Shown one piece after another: positions 26,644 through 35,418 of a DNA stretch of 64,000 nucleotides. The notes below the pieces were generated by a model, which was not told the DNA's origin, searched no databases, and saw nothing but the letters and a program-made list of their open reading frames with translations. Source of the DNA: Muribaculaceae bacterium. Lineage in GTDB: Bacteria > Bacteroidota > Bacteroidia > Bacteroidales > Muribaculaceae. Every line of letters starts with the position of its first letter. The stretch's first letter is position 1. The DNA lies in assembly GCA_017619935.1 (NCBI GenBank), contig JAFZRJ010000037.1:1-64000 (forward strand), given 5' to 3'. Made by a program: the position numbers and the translations under genes.

Positions 26644-26785
26644 CACTTTGATTTTACGGCACCCTTTCAAACATTTTAAATGCTTAGAAAAGTTGAAAAC
26701 TTTGCCATTATCGTCTGCAACGCTATAGAAGAAATGAGACCGTTTTCCTTGGAGAGTTCAAGTAAAGCATACATCATAATGCAAG

Positions 26786-26818
26786 AAGGCGTTGTATCCA
26801 CTTGAGACACAACGCCTT
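26786..26818 (-). terminator. Stem-loop downstream of tRNA-Leu
   Basis: AAGGCGTTGT (26786-26795) pairs with ACAACGCCTT (26809-26818). It sits 10 bp past the 3' end of the tRNA; the minus-strand T-run is weak. Confidence 0.6.
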
Positions 26819-26827
26819 GCTATTGCC

Positions 26828-26914
26828 TGGTACCCAGAGCCGGGGTCGAACCGGCACGGGTGTTACCCCATTGGTGTTTGAGACCAACGCGTCTACCGAT
26901 TCCGCCATCTGGGC
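26828..26914 (-). tRNA. tRNA-Leu (anticodon CAA)
   Basis: The minus strand gives an 87-nt class II tRNA beginning GCCCAGA and ending TCTGGGT-A-CCA, so CCA is encoded. The anticodon stem GTTGGT/ACCAAT closes a CTCAAAC loop with anticodon CAA (Leu, codon UUG). The D-arm, a long variable arm (GGGGTAACACCC) and the T-arm (CCGGTTCGACCCCGG) are all present. Its 3' end faces the AT-rich island. Confidence 0.95.
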
Positions 26915-27014
26915 TCATAGCGGCTGCAAAGGTATATATTTCTTGATAATTGACAATTGTTTGGTGCTGATAAAAAGCTATTAATTAACATTTAATAAGA
27001 CTTCAGGGCTTCTA

Positions 27015-28043
27015 TCAACTGTGGGAAGTGCATACAGGGTGTTCCAGAAGTGACGCCACGTCTCGCGCAAGGGCTCCAATGGAATGATGGCCAGCAAAGC
27101 GTTCCCTTGAAGCGACGGAGAGCCGATGATACAGGTCGGTGTCTTGATTGAGCCGCTCCATTGCCTGAAGCAAAGCCGGCGGTGTCTTGTCGATTACCAA
27201 CGCATGAACTCCGTCCTGCACATAATCGGCCAAAGCCTGTGACCGTGTGACAATGAGAGGCTTGCCTAGCGCCATGGCTTGCAATGCCACCAACTGACCG
27301 CTGCTCACATGCTCGTCATGCAACGTAATAATTACTCCATGCGAACGGCCCATGAGTTGTAACATCTGTTCTCCGAAAGCGTGATGATGCACCTGAATAT
27401 TGCTGGCTGCGGGCTGTGGCAATTCATCACAAGCAATCACCAGTCGATGCTCGGTGCCGGCCACTGCGTTAATGAGGAATTCATAATCTCTATTGCTCTT
27501 TCCCGTACTGAACCAATAACCATCGTCGGCAATGTCCTCAACATCCTCCATTTCAATAGCGAGAGGGGCGAAGTGAAAGAGCCGCGCATCAACACCCAAC
27601 AAACGCGCGTAATAATCCACCTCATGGTGGCTGAATACCAGCACGCGCTCGATGTAACCACTGGTCAGCGTGCGCCGTACCCACCACCGATAGAGCCGAC
27701 CAATCCACCCACTCTTGGGGCGATAAATAAACGTCATCACAATGACATGGGTACGCTTGCCGACCCGAAAAAGTTGGCATAAAGAAGCAAAGACCAGTCC
27801 AAAAAATTGCTGCCAACTCACCAACACCTCCATCTGTCGGTGATGGAGAAAAAGCCGCCAAGCCATCACCACATAAATCATGATACGTCGCCATCGCGGC
27901 ACATGCGCCCGACCGTCGGCGCTTACCACCCGAAAACTAACGTTGAGTCGGCTGCCCAAGTAACGGGCAAACGACCAATCCTCGCTTACAGGCATATCGG
28001 CTGCTATGACATAGTTCCAGTGATTAGATTCGGCTGAAGGCAT
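27015..28043 (-). CDS. GT4-like (GT-B fold) glycosyltransferase
   Basis: 342 residues. The C-terminal half has the donor-site region of GT-B enzymes: SSGQLVALQAMALGKPLIVT is the equivalent of the usual ExxGxxxxEAMA motif, with Gln/Leu in place of one acidic residue. The N-terminal half has basic, hydrophobic patches (MIYVVMAWRLFLHHR) suited to membrane contact. It is the last gene of the exopolysaccharide operon, 18 bp after the second GT4 gene. The product is probably a cytosolic-face enzyme adding a sugar to a lipid-linked repeat unit. Confidence 0.75.
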   Translation of the reverse strand: MPSAESNHWNYVIAADMPVSEDWSFARYLGSRLNVSFRVVSADGRAHVPRWRRIMIYVVMAWRLFLHHRQMEVLVSWQQFFGLVFASLCQLFRVGKRTHVIVMTFIYRPKSGWIGRLYRWWVRRTLTSGYIERVLVFSHHEVDYYARLLGVDARLFHFAPLAIEMEDVEDIADDGYWFSTGKSNRDYEFLINAVAGTEHRLVIACDELPQPAASNIQVHHHAFGEQMLQLMGRSHGVIITLHDEHVSSGQLVALQAMALGKPLIVTRSQALADYVQDGVHALVIDKTPPALLQAMERLNQDTDLYHRLSVASRERFAGHHSIGALARDVASLLEHPVCTSHS

Positions 28044-28061
28044 AACTGAATGAGAGTGTGA

Positions 28062-29246
28062 CTAAGGGTGATAAATGGACATCAGCGCCTGGTAATGCAC
28101 TTGTGGGTCATAACGCGTGTTGGCCTTGCGTGCTATGGAGGCATAATCCCATCGGGCATCCCATGCACGCCGCATGGCTGAAGCCAGCGCATCACAATCA
28201 CCAGCCGGCACAACGATACCGCACTGGTCATCAATGAGTTCTGGCAAACCGCCCATATCGGTCACCACCGCCGGAGTTCCGGCACACAGCGACTCAATCA
28301 CGCTTAATGGGTTATTGTCCCAGCACTGGCTCGGCATCACACTGAACCTCGCCAGACGCAACAGTTTTGCTACCGAATTACTATCCAATTTGCCCATCAA
28401 CTCAATGTTAGGACAACGGCCATATTGTTCGCGGAAAGTTTCGAGCAAGGGCCCATCGCCGGCCACCTTGAGGGTATAGGGCAAACGCGATGCCGTTTCT
28501 AGCAAGATGCCCACCCCCTTTTCGGGCGACAAGCGGCCCACATAGCAACAGTAATCGTTGCGCCCCCATGCCACAGGTGAGGTGTCGCGATGCTCATCGG
28601 GCAGGAAATTGGGCAGCACCGTCAATTGTTCACTCGGGAAATTGGCTTGCGACATCTTGTCGGCCATGAACTGGCTGGGGCATATAAACGTATCCACGTT
28701 ACGCGACAGCACGGTAGAGTTCCATCGGGTGGCTTCAAGGAGTGCGGCAACGCTCGCGACAAACGAGCCTTTCATGCAGCGATGCACCACCACGTCCATC
28801 GGATGCTTGATGCATGCATCGCAAGGTTTCCCTTTACGCAAACAGGTATAGCATGAGCACAACAACTTGTAGTCGTGCATGGTCCACACCACACGGCATC
28901 CATAATCGTGCGCCAGTTGTGCAATGAGGGGCGACAAGTAGGAATGTATGTTGTGCAAGTGCACCACTTGGGGTTGAAAATCCCGTAGCACTTGAGTGAA
29001 AAGAGAACTTACCGCTTTATCGCCTGTTGCACGCTGCAAGGCTTGGCATTTCTTGCGAAGGCTTCCGTCAAACCTCACTTGCGGAACAAAATGTTGGTCG
29101 CCGCCAAAGCTTTCATTCTCGGGGTGCTGCATGGAAAAAATGGCCACGTCATGCCCCATGCGCCGAAGCAGTTGTGCCGTGCCCATGGCCACCATACAAT
29201 CGCCACCACGAGGATACCAAAACTTATTGACAACAAGAATCCGCAT
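28062..29246 (-). CDS. GT4 family glycosyltransferase
   Basis: 394 residues. Starts MRILVVNKFWYPRGGD, with the N-terminal acceptor domain containing the Cys-rich stretch CSCYTCLRKGKPCDAC that is common in GT4 enzymes of exopolysaccharide loci. The donor domain has GRLSPEKG and SVIESLCAGTPAVVTD, followed by GGLPELI. It would transfer a nucleotide-activated sugar to the growing repeat unit. Spacing is 31 bp from the Wzz-like gene and 18 bp to the next GT4. Confidence 0.88.
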   Translation of the reverse strand: MRILVVNKFWYPRGGDCMVAMGTAQLLRRMGHDVAIFSMQHPENESFGGDQHFVPQVRFDGSLRKKCQALQRATGDKAVSSLFTQVLRDFQPQVVHLHNIHSYLSPLIAQLAHDYGCRVVWTMHDYKLLCSCYTCLRKGKPCDACIKHPMDVVVHRCMKGSFVASVAALLEATRWNSTVLSRNVDTFICPSQFMADKMSQANFPSEQLTVLPNFLPDEHRDTSPVAWGRNDYCCYVGRLSPEKGVGILLETASRLPYTLKVAGDGPLLETFREQYGRCPNIELMGKLDSNSVAKLLRLARFSVMPSQCWDNNPLSVIESLCAGTPAVVTDMGGLPELIDDQCGIVVPAGDCDALASAMRRAWDARWDYASIARKANTRYDPQVHYQALMSIYHP

Positions 29247-29277
29247 AAGCTTAACAAGTGATGAGGGGGTGAATTAT

Positions 29278-31293
29278 TTACTCATTGGCGAGTAACCGGT
29301 CCAAGAAAACAATCATACATCGTTCTGAATCAAGCCGCTTCAGTTCGTTGTTCACCAACTTGCGAGTAGCATCATTGGGACGTATCAGCGCCATTACGGG
29401 CGCATCGTCGGACGCAAGTTGGAGATAGGCCTGGGTGTGCTCGGCATCTGGCAGCACGAGCCACCGTTGTTTATCGGTGGCCTCGGCGATGGCCTGCACA
29501 TAGTCGTTCAGGCAGCTTGTAAACTGCACTTTAGGGGTCAATCCTTGTGCGGTCACGGCAGCGACAAGGCTGGAGACTGCAGATGAATCGTGCGAGAAGT
29601 TCACCACATGCACCGTGGCACCTTGTGGGAGTTGCATGAGTTGCGCGGTCAGCGCGGTGACATCGTCGGCGGTGGCACTCAGCGCCCGTTGTTCCAACTC
29701 GGGTGTGAGGTCGCACGGTTCCATCACACGGTCGCGTCGGCCCATACGCCACAACAAGAACAGCGTGGGGAGTAGCAAAGCCAACAAAAGGGCAATGACA
29801 TAGACAATGATTGCCTTTGTGTGGTCGGGTTTGGCGAGGCTATACGCCTTGTCAAGAACGAATGCCGGCGTAGAATTGTCGTTCAGCATGAGCAGCGCAT
29901 TCTCTTTCTTTTCCAGCAAGAACACATAGAGATCATTCTTCAGTTCACGGTCGCGGAGCAAGTCGTAGTATTGTTGCTCGGCTCCCGGCATCTGGTTGTA
30001 CTTGCCTTGTGCCTGTCCCACATGCGAGTAAATGACGTTGAGCTTGATTTTAGCAGCCTCAATGTTCTTCTCTGCCCGCTTGATGATGCTCTCACGCAAC
30101 GGCTTGATTTGTTGCTCAACGGTTTCCAGTGCCGCATTACCTGGAGTGGCCGACTGCATCAACGTGTTGCGCTTGATAATCAATTCATTATACTGAGTCA
30201 CGCTGGGGTCTTTTACACCCTCTAAGGCAGGTAGCATGGCATAACCATCGGAATTTCGCAAAGTGTTCAAAATCATCTCATAGACCGACAACTCACTTTG
30301 GGCTTCAGCAGCTTCGGCCTGAGCCTGTGACGACTGACGGAGCCATGCCTGCGCTTCCAATGCGGGATTATTCACATGATTGGCTTGCTTGAATTGCGTA
30401 ACACGGTTTTCGGTCTCTGAGAGTTCGCCCTGCAATTCAGTCAAACGATTATTGACCTGATCAACAAGGGTCTGTGCACGCTCATTTCGGTGGTCCAACC
30501 GTTTTTCTTTGTAAGCCGCAATCAAGGCATTAATGATATCGATGCCCCGCTCTCGGTTATCCTTAATCGAGAGTTTAATGGCGTCAGTCTTCTTGTCAGG
30601 TACCGACACGTTGGTCTTGCGGAACAGTTCTACGGCCATCGTCTGATTACTGTTAACAACGACAAACATGTCCATGTTTTTCGACGCGTCGTAGTATGCG
30701 GTCTTCAGGACTTGCATAGGTCCGAAAGGTGTGGAGATTTCGCACGGCAATGTGGCGCCTTTGGTTGACCAGTAAATGGGCGAGAAGCGCCCCTTCGCCA
30801 CCTTGATGTCGGCCTTGCCTCCGTGGAAACTCACGTCAACCCTTAGACCATGAGGCATGGTTTCGAATAACGTGTCGGGCGCCTCAATGCGGATGGGACT
30901 GTTACGATAAAGCAATTCCTTGGTGAGCAGACCCGTTTTCTTGACGTAAATGCGGTTCAGTCCCAAGGTTTTCACTGCCCGCAGTCTCACGTCATTGGAA
31001 TTCAATACCGCACATTCATTGTCGGCACTAGACGAGAACCCGCCCAGCGAGAAAGAACGCATCATCTGCGTCATGCCTCCCATAGCACGAAGCCCGGCAG
31101 TGCTCTCTTTTTCATCTTCGATGAGCACCTGACCCACCACCTTGTACTGCTCCTGCTTGTTGCAGGCATAGTAGGTGGCGAGGCCGAGCATGAGCAACAA
31201 AGACACCAAGTAGATAGGCCATCCACGCTTGAGAGTGCGTATATAACGCCGCAAGTCAAGGGTTGCAGGAGTATTGTTTTCGGTATGATTCAT
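29278..31293 (-). CDS. Wzz/GumC-like polysaccharide co-polymerase with degenerate kinase domain
   Basis: 671 residues. A first transmembrane helix near residues 30-48 (WPIYLVSLLLMLGLATYYA), a large periplasmic part with a long coiled coil (about 250-440), and a second helix near 500-520 (AIIVYVIALLLALLLPTLFL). It belongs to the chain-length regulator family for exported polysaccharides. Many Bacteroidetes versions continue into an active BY-kinase; here the 150-residue cytoplasmic tail keeps the length and alternation of such a domain but has no Walker A motif and no Tyr-rich end. It is probably inactive as a kinase. The start overlaps the polymerase stop by ATGA. Confidence 0.82.
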   Translation of the reverse strand: MNHTENNTPATLDLRRYIRTLKRGWPIYLVSLLLMLGLATYYACNKQEQYKVVGQVLIEDEKESTAGLRAMGGMTQMMRSFSLGGFSSSADNECAVLNSNDVRLRAVKTLGLNRIYVKKTGLLTKELLYRNSPIRIEAPDTLFETMPHGLRVDVSFHGGKADIKVAKGRFSPIYWSTKGATLPCEISTPFGPMQVLKTAYYDASKNMDMFVVVNSNQTMAVELFRKTNVSVPDKKTDAIKLSIKDNRERGIDIINALIAAYKEKRLDHRNERAQTLVDQVNNRLTELQGELSETENRVTQFKQANHVNNPALEAQAWLRQSSQAQAEAAEAQSELSVYEMILNTLRNSDGYAMLPALEGVKDPSVTQYNELIIKRNTLMQSATPGNAALETVEQQIKPLRESIIKRAEKNIEAAKIKLNVIYSHVGQAQGKYNQMPGAEQQYYDLLRDRELKNDLYVFLLEKKENALLMLNDNSTPAFVLDKAYSLAKPDHTKAIIVYVIALLLALLLPTLFLLWRMGRRDRVMEPCDLTPELEQRALSATADDVTALTAQLMQLPQGATVHVVNFSHDSSAVSSLVAAVTAQGLTPKVQFTSCLNDYVQAIAEATDKQRWLVLPDAEHTQAYLQLASDDAPVMALIRPNDATRKLVNNELKRLDSERCMIVFLDRLLANE

Positions 31294-32561
31294 ATCTTTT
31301 CTGATAATTGATGAGATGATTCTATTGAAATTGAAGTCGGCGCGTCACCGACAGTTCGAGCACACGATTCTTGGGCAGCCACCAACCCTAGGACAGACAT
31401 CGCCAGCAGTCCCCACGTCTGCATAGGAATGGTGCTGGCAATGCTTTCCACCAAGAGGAAGCACATCACCAGTGAGGCTATCACATAGTGATAACGGTAT
31501 CGTTCCGGAGCCAAACGCAGCAATCGCTTTGCTGGTTTGAAAGCCCACACCAGAAAAACCACAAACAAGATGATGCCCACTATTCCGAATTGTGCCAACG
31601 ACGGATAGAAGGCGTCACAAATGAAATCGGGGTTTGACTCCGACAAACCGTGAATGTTGTTGATGCCGTATTCGTAATAAAGCGAGGAATAATTAGCCGA
31701 AGAGGCATAACTGGCAAACGATGCCAGCCCAGAGCCAAACGGAATATGGTCCACCAAAATGAGTCCACTGGTGGCATAAAGCACTGGTCGGGCAAAGGAA
31801 TCGGCAACAGTGGGGTCATACGCATTGCCTTCGCCAGTGAGGAAATAGTAGGAAAATTTGTGCCATCCCACAGCCACAACAGCTACTACAACGAGCGCCG
31901 CCAGCAACCAGTAGCCTGGTTTTACGCCCTTGAACATTCCCGGACGGTATATCAGAATGAAGAACACCGCCAGCACAGCTTCGGCATAATACTTGGCACG
32001 AGTACAGCCCAACCCCACCACGAGCAGCAGGAGAATCACCGCCATATCGGCTGGCGAAACTTTGCCCTCTTCGTCAATCGAACAAAACAAGTACACCAAC
32101 ATGCTGATGAAACACGATGCACCTAGAAACATGATGTGGAGTTGAATGGTATATTCCCTGAACACGGGCATGAAGTACAATGCCACCACCGTGACCATAT
32201 TGACAATGGCTATAGCCTTGAAAACCTTCCGTTCGAGAAGGCCTAACTGAGGGCGTATCGCCAGCAGCACCATAAAAGGCACAAAAGGCTTCAACTCGAT
32301 AATGGCATCCATGAAGATGTAAGGCAACGTGTTAAACCCTTTGAAGGTGGAATATATCACATATCCCGCCATGATGGCCAAGACCAAAATCAGTGGAAAA
32401 TACACACGCCAGCGATGATTGAAAACGCAATCCAACAAACCCACTGCCAGCATAACGTAACACGCCAATTCGTCAATGGGCTTGACCAGTGAACCGCTCC
32501 AAATCATACCCGCAAAGCAGATGATGAGCATCCAGACGCATATTTTGTCGAGCCTAATCAT
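31290..32561 (-). CDS. Wzy/O-antigen-ligase-like polysaccharide polymerase
   Basis: 423 residues with about ten to twelve hydrophobic helices and a large extracytoplasmic loop around residues 230-310, containing NNIHGLSESNPDFICDAFYP; Wzy and ligase proteins carry such a loop with His/Arg residues. It would polymerise undecaprenyl-linked repeat units in the periplasm. It is coupled to the Wzz-like gene by overlap and lies 9 bp after the Wza-like gene, an order typical of Wzy-dependent export loci. Confidence 0.8.
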   Translation of the reverse strand: MIRLDKICVWMLIICFAGMIWSGSLVKPIDELACYVMLAVGLLDCVFNHRWRVYFPLILVLAIMAGYVIYSTFKGFNTLPYIFMDAIIELKPFVPFMVLLAIRPQLGLLERKVFKAIAIVNMVTVVALYFMPVFREYTIQLHIMFLGASCFISMLVYLFCSIDEEGKVSPADMAVILLLLVVGLGCTRAKYYAEAVLAVFFILIYRPGMFKGVKPGYWLLAALVVVAVVAVGWHKFSYYFLTGEGNAYDPTVADSFARPVLYATSGLILVDHIPFGSGLASFASYASSANYSSLYYEYGINNIHGLSESNPDFICDAFYPSLAQFGIVGIILFVVFLVWAFKPAKRLLRLAPERYRYHYVIASLVMCFLLVESIASTIPMQTWGLLAMSVLGLVAAQESCARTVGDAPTSISIESSHQLSEKI

Positions 32562-32570
32562 GGCCCAATA

Positions 32571-33377
32571 TCATTTCACAGCCAGAGCTATAACCAATGA
32601 AGCAACAACGCTTACAGCACTTACTATGGTGGATATCACCGAGAGTTTGAAGGCGTTATTCTGGTTGTACTTAGAATTATCCACCTTGATTGTGTTTGGC
32701 TCTACGTACACCACGTCGTTCTGTTGCAGGTAGAAAGCCGGTGACGCCATAAGTTGGCTGTCGGCGAGGTTGAGGCGGTAGTAGGTGTTGACACCGTTTT
32801 GTTCACGAATGACCAGCACACTTCCGCGCTCACCCCACTCGGTGAGGTCGGCACACTCGGCCAATGCGTCAAGCACCGTGTATCGCTCACGAGTGACCGT
32901 AATGCGTTTGGGTTGTTTCACCTCACCCATCACATTCACATAGAATCCCAACAGATGCACTCGCACATAGGGATCTTTCACGTTTTGAGACACCTGGTCT
33001 AAAATCAGTTGTTCCACTTCGCCAGTGGTCAAACCTTCCACACGCAGTTTGCCGATGACCGGCATAGTGATGTAACCCTGCTCATTGACCACATGGGTGG
33101 CAATGCGAGGCGACGCAGTGGTGTTCACATCACCCACGGGAGCCATGTTGTCGAGTGGCGCATTGTAGATGGCCGTAGCTTCGGGTACCAGCGAAGACAC
33201 CGTGATGGACAACTCATCAAAGGGCTGAATGCGTATGCTGTTGTTGCCAATCGAAGGCAGTGTGCCTGTGGCTTGTTCAGGTATATTCTTGAAATAGGCC
33301 AATTTATTTTCCTTGACCGTGCTGCACGACATCATCAACAGGCACAGCGCCAACGTGAAGTATAGTTTTAATTTCAT
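32571..33377 (-). CDS. Wza-like polysaccharide export lipoprotein
   Basis: 268 residues. A lipoprotein signal ends in LLMMSCS, so Cys18 is the likely lipidated residue. A polysaccharide-export domain (IRIQPFDELSITVSS) is followed by SLBB-like repeats (VNVMGEVKQP, AECADLTEWG) and a C-terminal hydrophobic helix (VISTIVSAVSVVASLVIALA). It forms the outer-membrane channel of the Wzy-dependent pathway. First gene of the minus-strand exopolysaccharide operon. Confidence 0.88.
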   Translation of the reverse strand: MKLKLYFTLALCLLMMSCSTVKENKLAYFKNIPEQATGTLPSIGNNSIRIQPFDELSITVSSLVPEATAIYNAPLDNMAPVGDVNTTASPRIATHVVNEQGYITMPVIGKLRVEGLTTGEVEQLILDQVSQNVKDPYVRVHLLGFYVNVMGEVKQPKRITVTRERYTVLDALAECADLTEWGERGSVLVIREQNGVNTYYRLNLADSQLMASPAFYLQQNDVVYVEPNTIKVDNSKYNQNNAFKLSVISTIVSAVSVVASLVIALAVK

Positions 33378-33437
33378 CGTCTTATATTTAATAATATATA
33401 ATAACGATTTTATGTCGCTATTATTTTATATATAGCT

Positions 33438-33454
33438 CAAAAATACTACCTTTG
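33438..33454. promoter_or_regulatory. Back-to-back divergent -7 boxes
   Basis: The minus strand reads TATTTTTG at 33445-33438 toward the Wza-like gene; the plus strand reads TACCTTTG at 33447-33454 toward the DUF4886 gene. Only one base separates the two boxes, so polymerase binding in one direction should exclude the other. Good -33 partners are not visible on either side. Confidence 0.5.
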
Positions 33455-33480
33455 CCACTGAAAAACGAATAAACGGATTC

Positions 33481-35418
33481 ATGAATTCTAACCAGACAAA
33501 GAAAGGCAAGACAAAAAGGCTCATTCCTGTGTTTTTTCTGCTCGCCAGTTTCTTCTTGACTGGTTTTCCCATTTGGGGCACCATTCAAGGTGACATTAAT
33601 GGTGACAACAGCGTTGATGTAGGCGATGTGAACTATGTCATCAATATGATTTTAGGTCGCACACCTGCAGACTCTTTGGCCGATTTGAATGGTGATAGCA
33701 CGATTGATGTGAGCGATGTGAATCGCATCATCAACATCATTCTGCATAACGATTCTACATCAACTGGCAACGACTCCATACCTAACGGCAACGACTCCAT
33801 ACCTAACGGTAATGACTCCATACCTAACGGCAACGACTCCATACCTAACGGCAACGACTCCATACCTAACGGTAATGACTCCATACCTAACGGCAACGAC
33901 TCTATACCCAACGGTAATGACTCCATACCTAACGGCAACGACTCCATACCTAACGGTAATGACTCCATACCTAACGGTAACGATTCCATACCTAACGGTA
34001 ACGATTCTATCCCCGACTCTATTCCTAGTGGTTATGACTCCATTCCCGAACTCAAAGGGTGGATTCCGATGTTGCCTTCCGACACCATCAAAGGTGCCAT
34101 TATTTCCACCACAAGAGATTACTACAAGTTAGGGTCGGGACGTATGGCGGTATTTGCAGTGAATCCTGGCGACAGCGTTCGCATTACGATTGACCACGAT
34201 AATACAATTAACGTAAATATGAAGTCGTGGGCCATTTATGATTCCGAGAATCCCGATGACTGGCTCGCGTCTCACGCTTTGGCGAGTGGAATAAACGTGA
34301 AGTCGGTATCAGGCACAAGAGTATTAAAGGATATTGTGGTTCCTGACAGTGCCAAGGTGCTTGTTTGCAGTGGGTATTTTACCCAAAATGGGCGTATTGG
34401 CGACGGGGCCTCTGCCTCTAAATCGCCTTTCACGGCCTATCAAGTGGAACGATGGGACTCGTTGAGCAAAATGCCACAACGCCATTCACTAAAGGTTCTG
34501 GCGGTAGGCAACTCGTTCACCTGCGATGAACTGAGCTATGTCCCATACGTTATCAAATCGATAGCCCCCGATGTGGATGTGAGACTGCGACTTTTGACTC
34601 GCGGTAGTGGAAAAATCAAAGACTGGGCCTGTAATGTGGATTCTGACTCGGTGAGTGGTGCCACCAATAAATTTTATGAGTGGAAGCCGTTCCCCGGACG
34701 ATGGTCACTACCCGCCGCCAGCTCATTGCGCCAGAGTGTCATGGCCGACAACTGGGATGTAATCCTTTTTCAGCAAGTTTCCACTTTACCCTATTGGGAA
34801 ACAGTGGATTCTAGCCTAGTAGAGCTCACAGGATGGTTACGCAACGAGATGGGCTATGAGGGGAAAATCGGGTGGATGCTCACGCATGCTTATTCCGATT
34901 CCGATGTGGTATATAGCGGGTCTTTCCCCGAATTGACCTGCAGCGATGAAATGTGGCAACTCAACGTGGCACTGGCCGACTCGGTGATGCACAGCGGATG
35001 TGTCGATTTACTTATTCCGTCGGGCACCGCTGTACAGATTGCCCGCCACACGCGACTGGGTGATTTCACTTACGACCAGTTGTGCGCCGGCTGCTGGTAC
35101 AATGGGGCAAGAGACGTCAACACCCACCTGCAAGAGGGTGTCGGGCCGTTTACCGCCGCTTGCGCCGCTGCAGGGGCTTTGTTGAATCAATCACCTGTCG
35201 GCGCAAGAGTTCAGTTGAGCAGTTCTTGGATAATTCCTGGGGCGAATCCAACGTATTCAAACATCAATACAAACCCCACGCTGCAAGCGATTGACCAATA
35301 TCTAGGAGGATTAGGCATGGACGATGCATCACAGCAGTTGGCAACAGAATGCGCCGCCGCTGCCATCGAGCATCCTTACAGATTGGATTTCGAAACCGAG
35401 CCAGATACAGAAGAGTGA
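33481..35418 (+). CDS. Secreted dockerin / NDSIPNG-repeat / DUF4886 SGNH-like protein
   Basis: 645 residues. A signal-anchor region (LIPVFFLLASFFLTGFPIWG) leads directly into a dockerin-like pair of Ca-binding loops (DINGDNSVDVGDVNYVINMI and DLNGDSTIDVSDVNRIINII). Then come eleven exact NDSIPNG heptapeptides and partial copies, a beta-rich spacer, and from about residue 330 a DUF4886 domain with VLAVGNSFT, where the Ser would be the SGNH nucleophile. DUF4886 proteins resemble GDSL/SGNH esterases; deacylation of a glycan is a reasonable guess only. The 3' end overlaps the convergent flippase gene by 43 bp. Confidence 0.8.
   Translation: MNSNQTKKGKTKRLIPVFFLLASFFLTGFPIWGTIQGDINGDNSVDVGDVNYVINMILGRTPADSLADLNGDSTIDVSDVNRIINIILHNDSTSTGNDSIPNGNDSIPNGNDSIPNGNDSIPNGNDSIPNGNDSIPNGNDSIPNGNDSIPNGNDSIPNGNDSIPNGNDSIPNGNDSIPDSIPSGYDSIPELKGWIPMLPSDTIKGAIISTTRDYYKLGSGRMAVFAVNPGDSVRITIDHDNTINVNMKSWAIYDSENPDDWLASHALASGINVKSVSGTRVLKDIVVPDSAKVLVCSGYFTQNGRIGDGASASKSPFTAYQVERWDSLSKMPQRHSLKVLAVGNSFTCDELSYVPYVIKSIAPDVDVRLRLLTRGSGKIKDWACNVDSDSVSGATNKFYEWKPFPGRWSLPAASSLRQSVMADNWDVILFQQVSTLPYWETVDSSLVELTGWLRNEMGYEGKIGWMLTHAYSDSDVVYSGSFPELTCSDEMWQLNVALADSVMHSGCVDLLIPSGTAVQIARHTRLGDFTYDQLCAGCWYNGARDVNTHLQEGVGPFTAACAAAGALLNQSPVGARVQLSSSWIIPGANPTYSNINTNPTLQAIDQYLGGLGMDDASQQLATECAAAAIEHPYRLDFETEPDTEE
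33769..34011 (+). repeat. 21-bp coding tandem repeat (NDSIPNG x 11)
   Basis: Eleven full 21-bp units followed by a partial one, all in frame, differing only at synonymous positions (AAC/AAT, GGC/GGT, GAC/GAT). Because 21 is a multiple of three, gain or loss of units changes linker length without shifting frame. Confidence 0.95.

Noticed and set aside
26828-26850. tRNA 3' end as attachment site with a partner near 19.2 kb
   Set aside because: I scanned for a second copy of the tRNA 3' end by eye and found none in the window.
26802-26984. Plus-strand frame of 60 codons over the tRNA region
   Set aside because: It is a reading of the tRNA-Leu complement.
33769-34011. Regular 21-bp repeats suggesting CRISPR
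   Set aside because: Units are contiguous without spacers and encode an in-frame heptapeptide.
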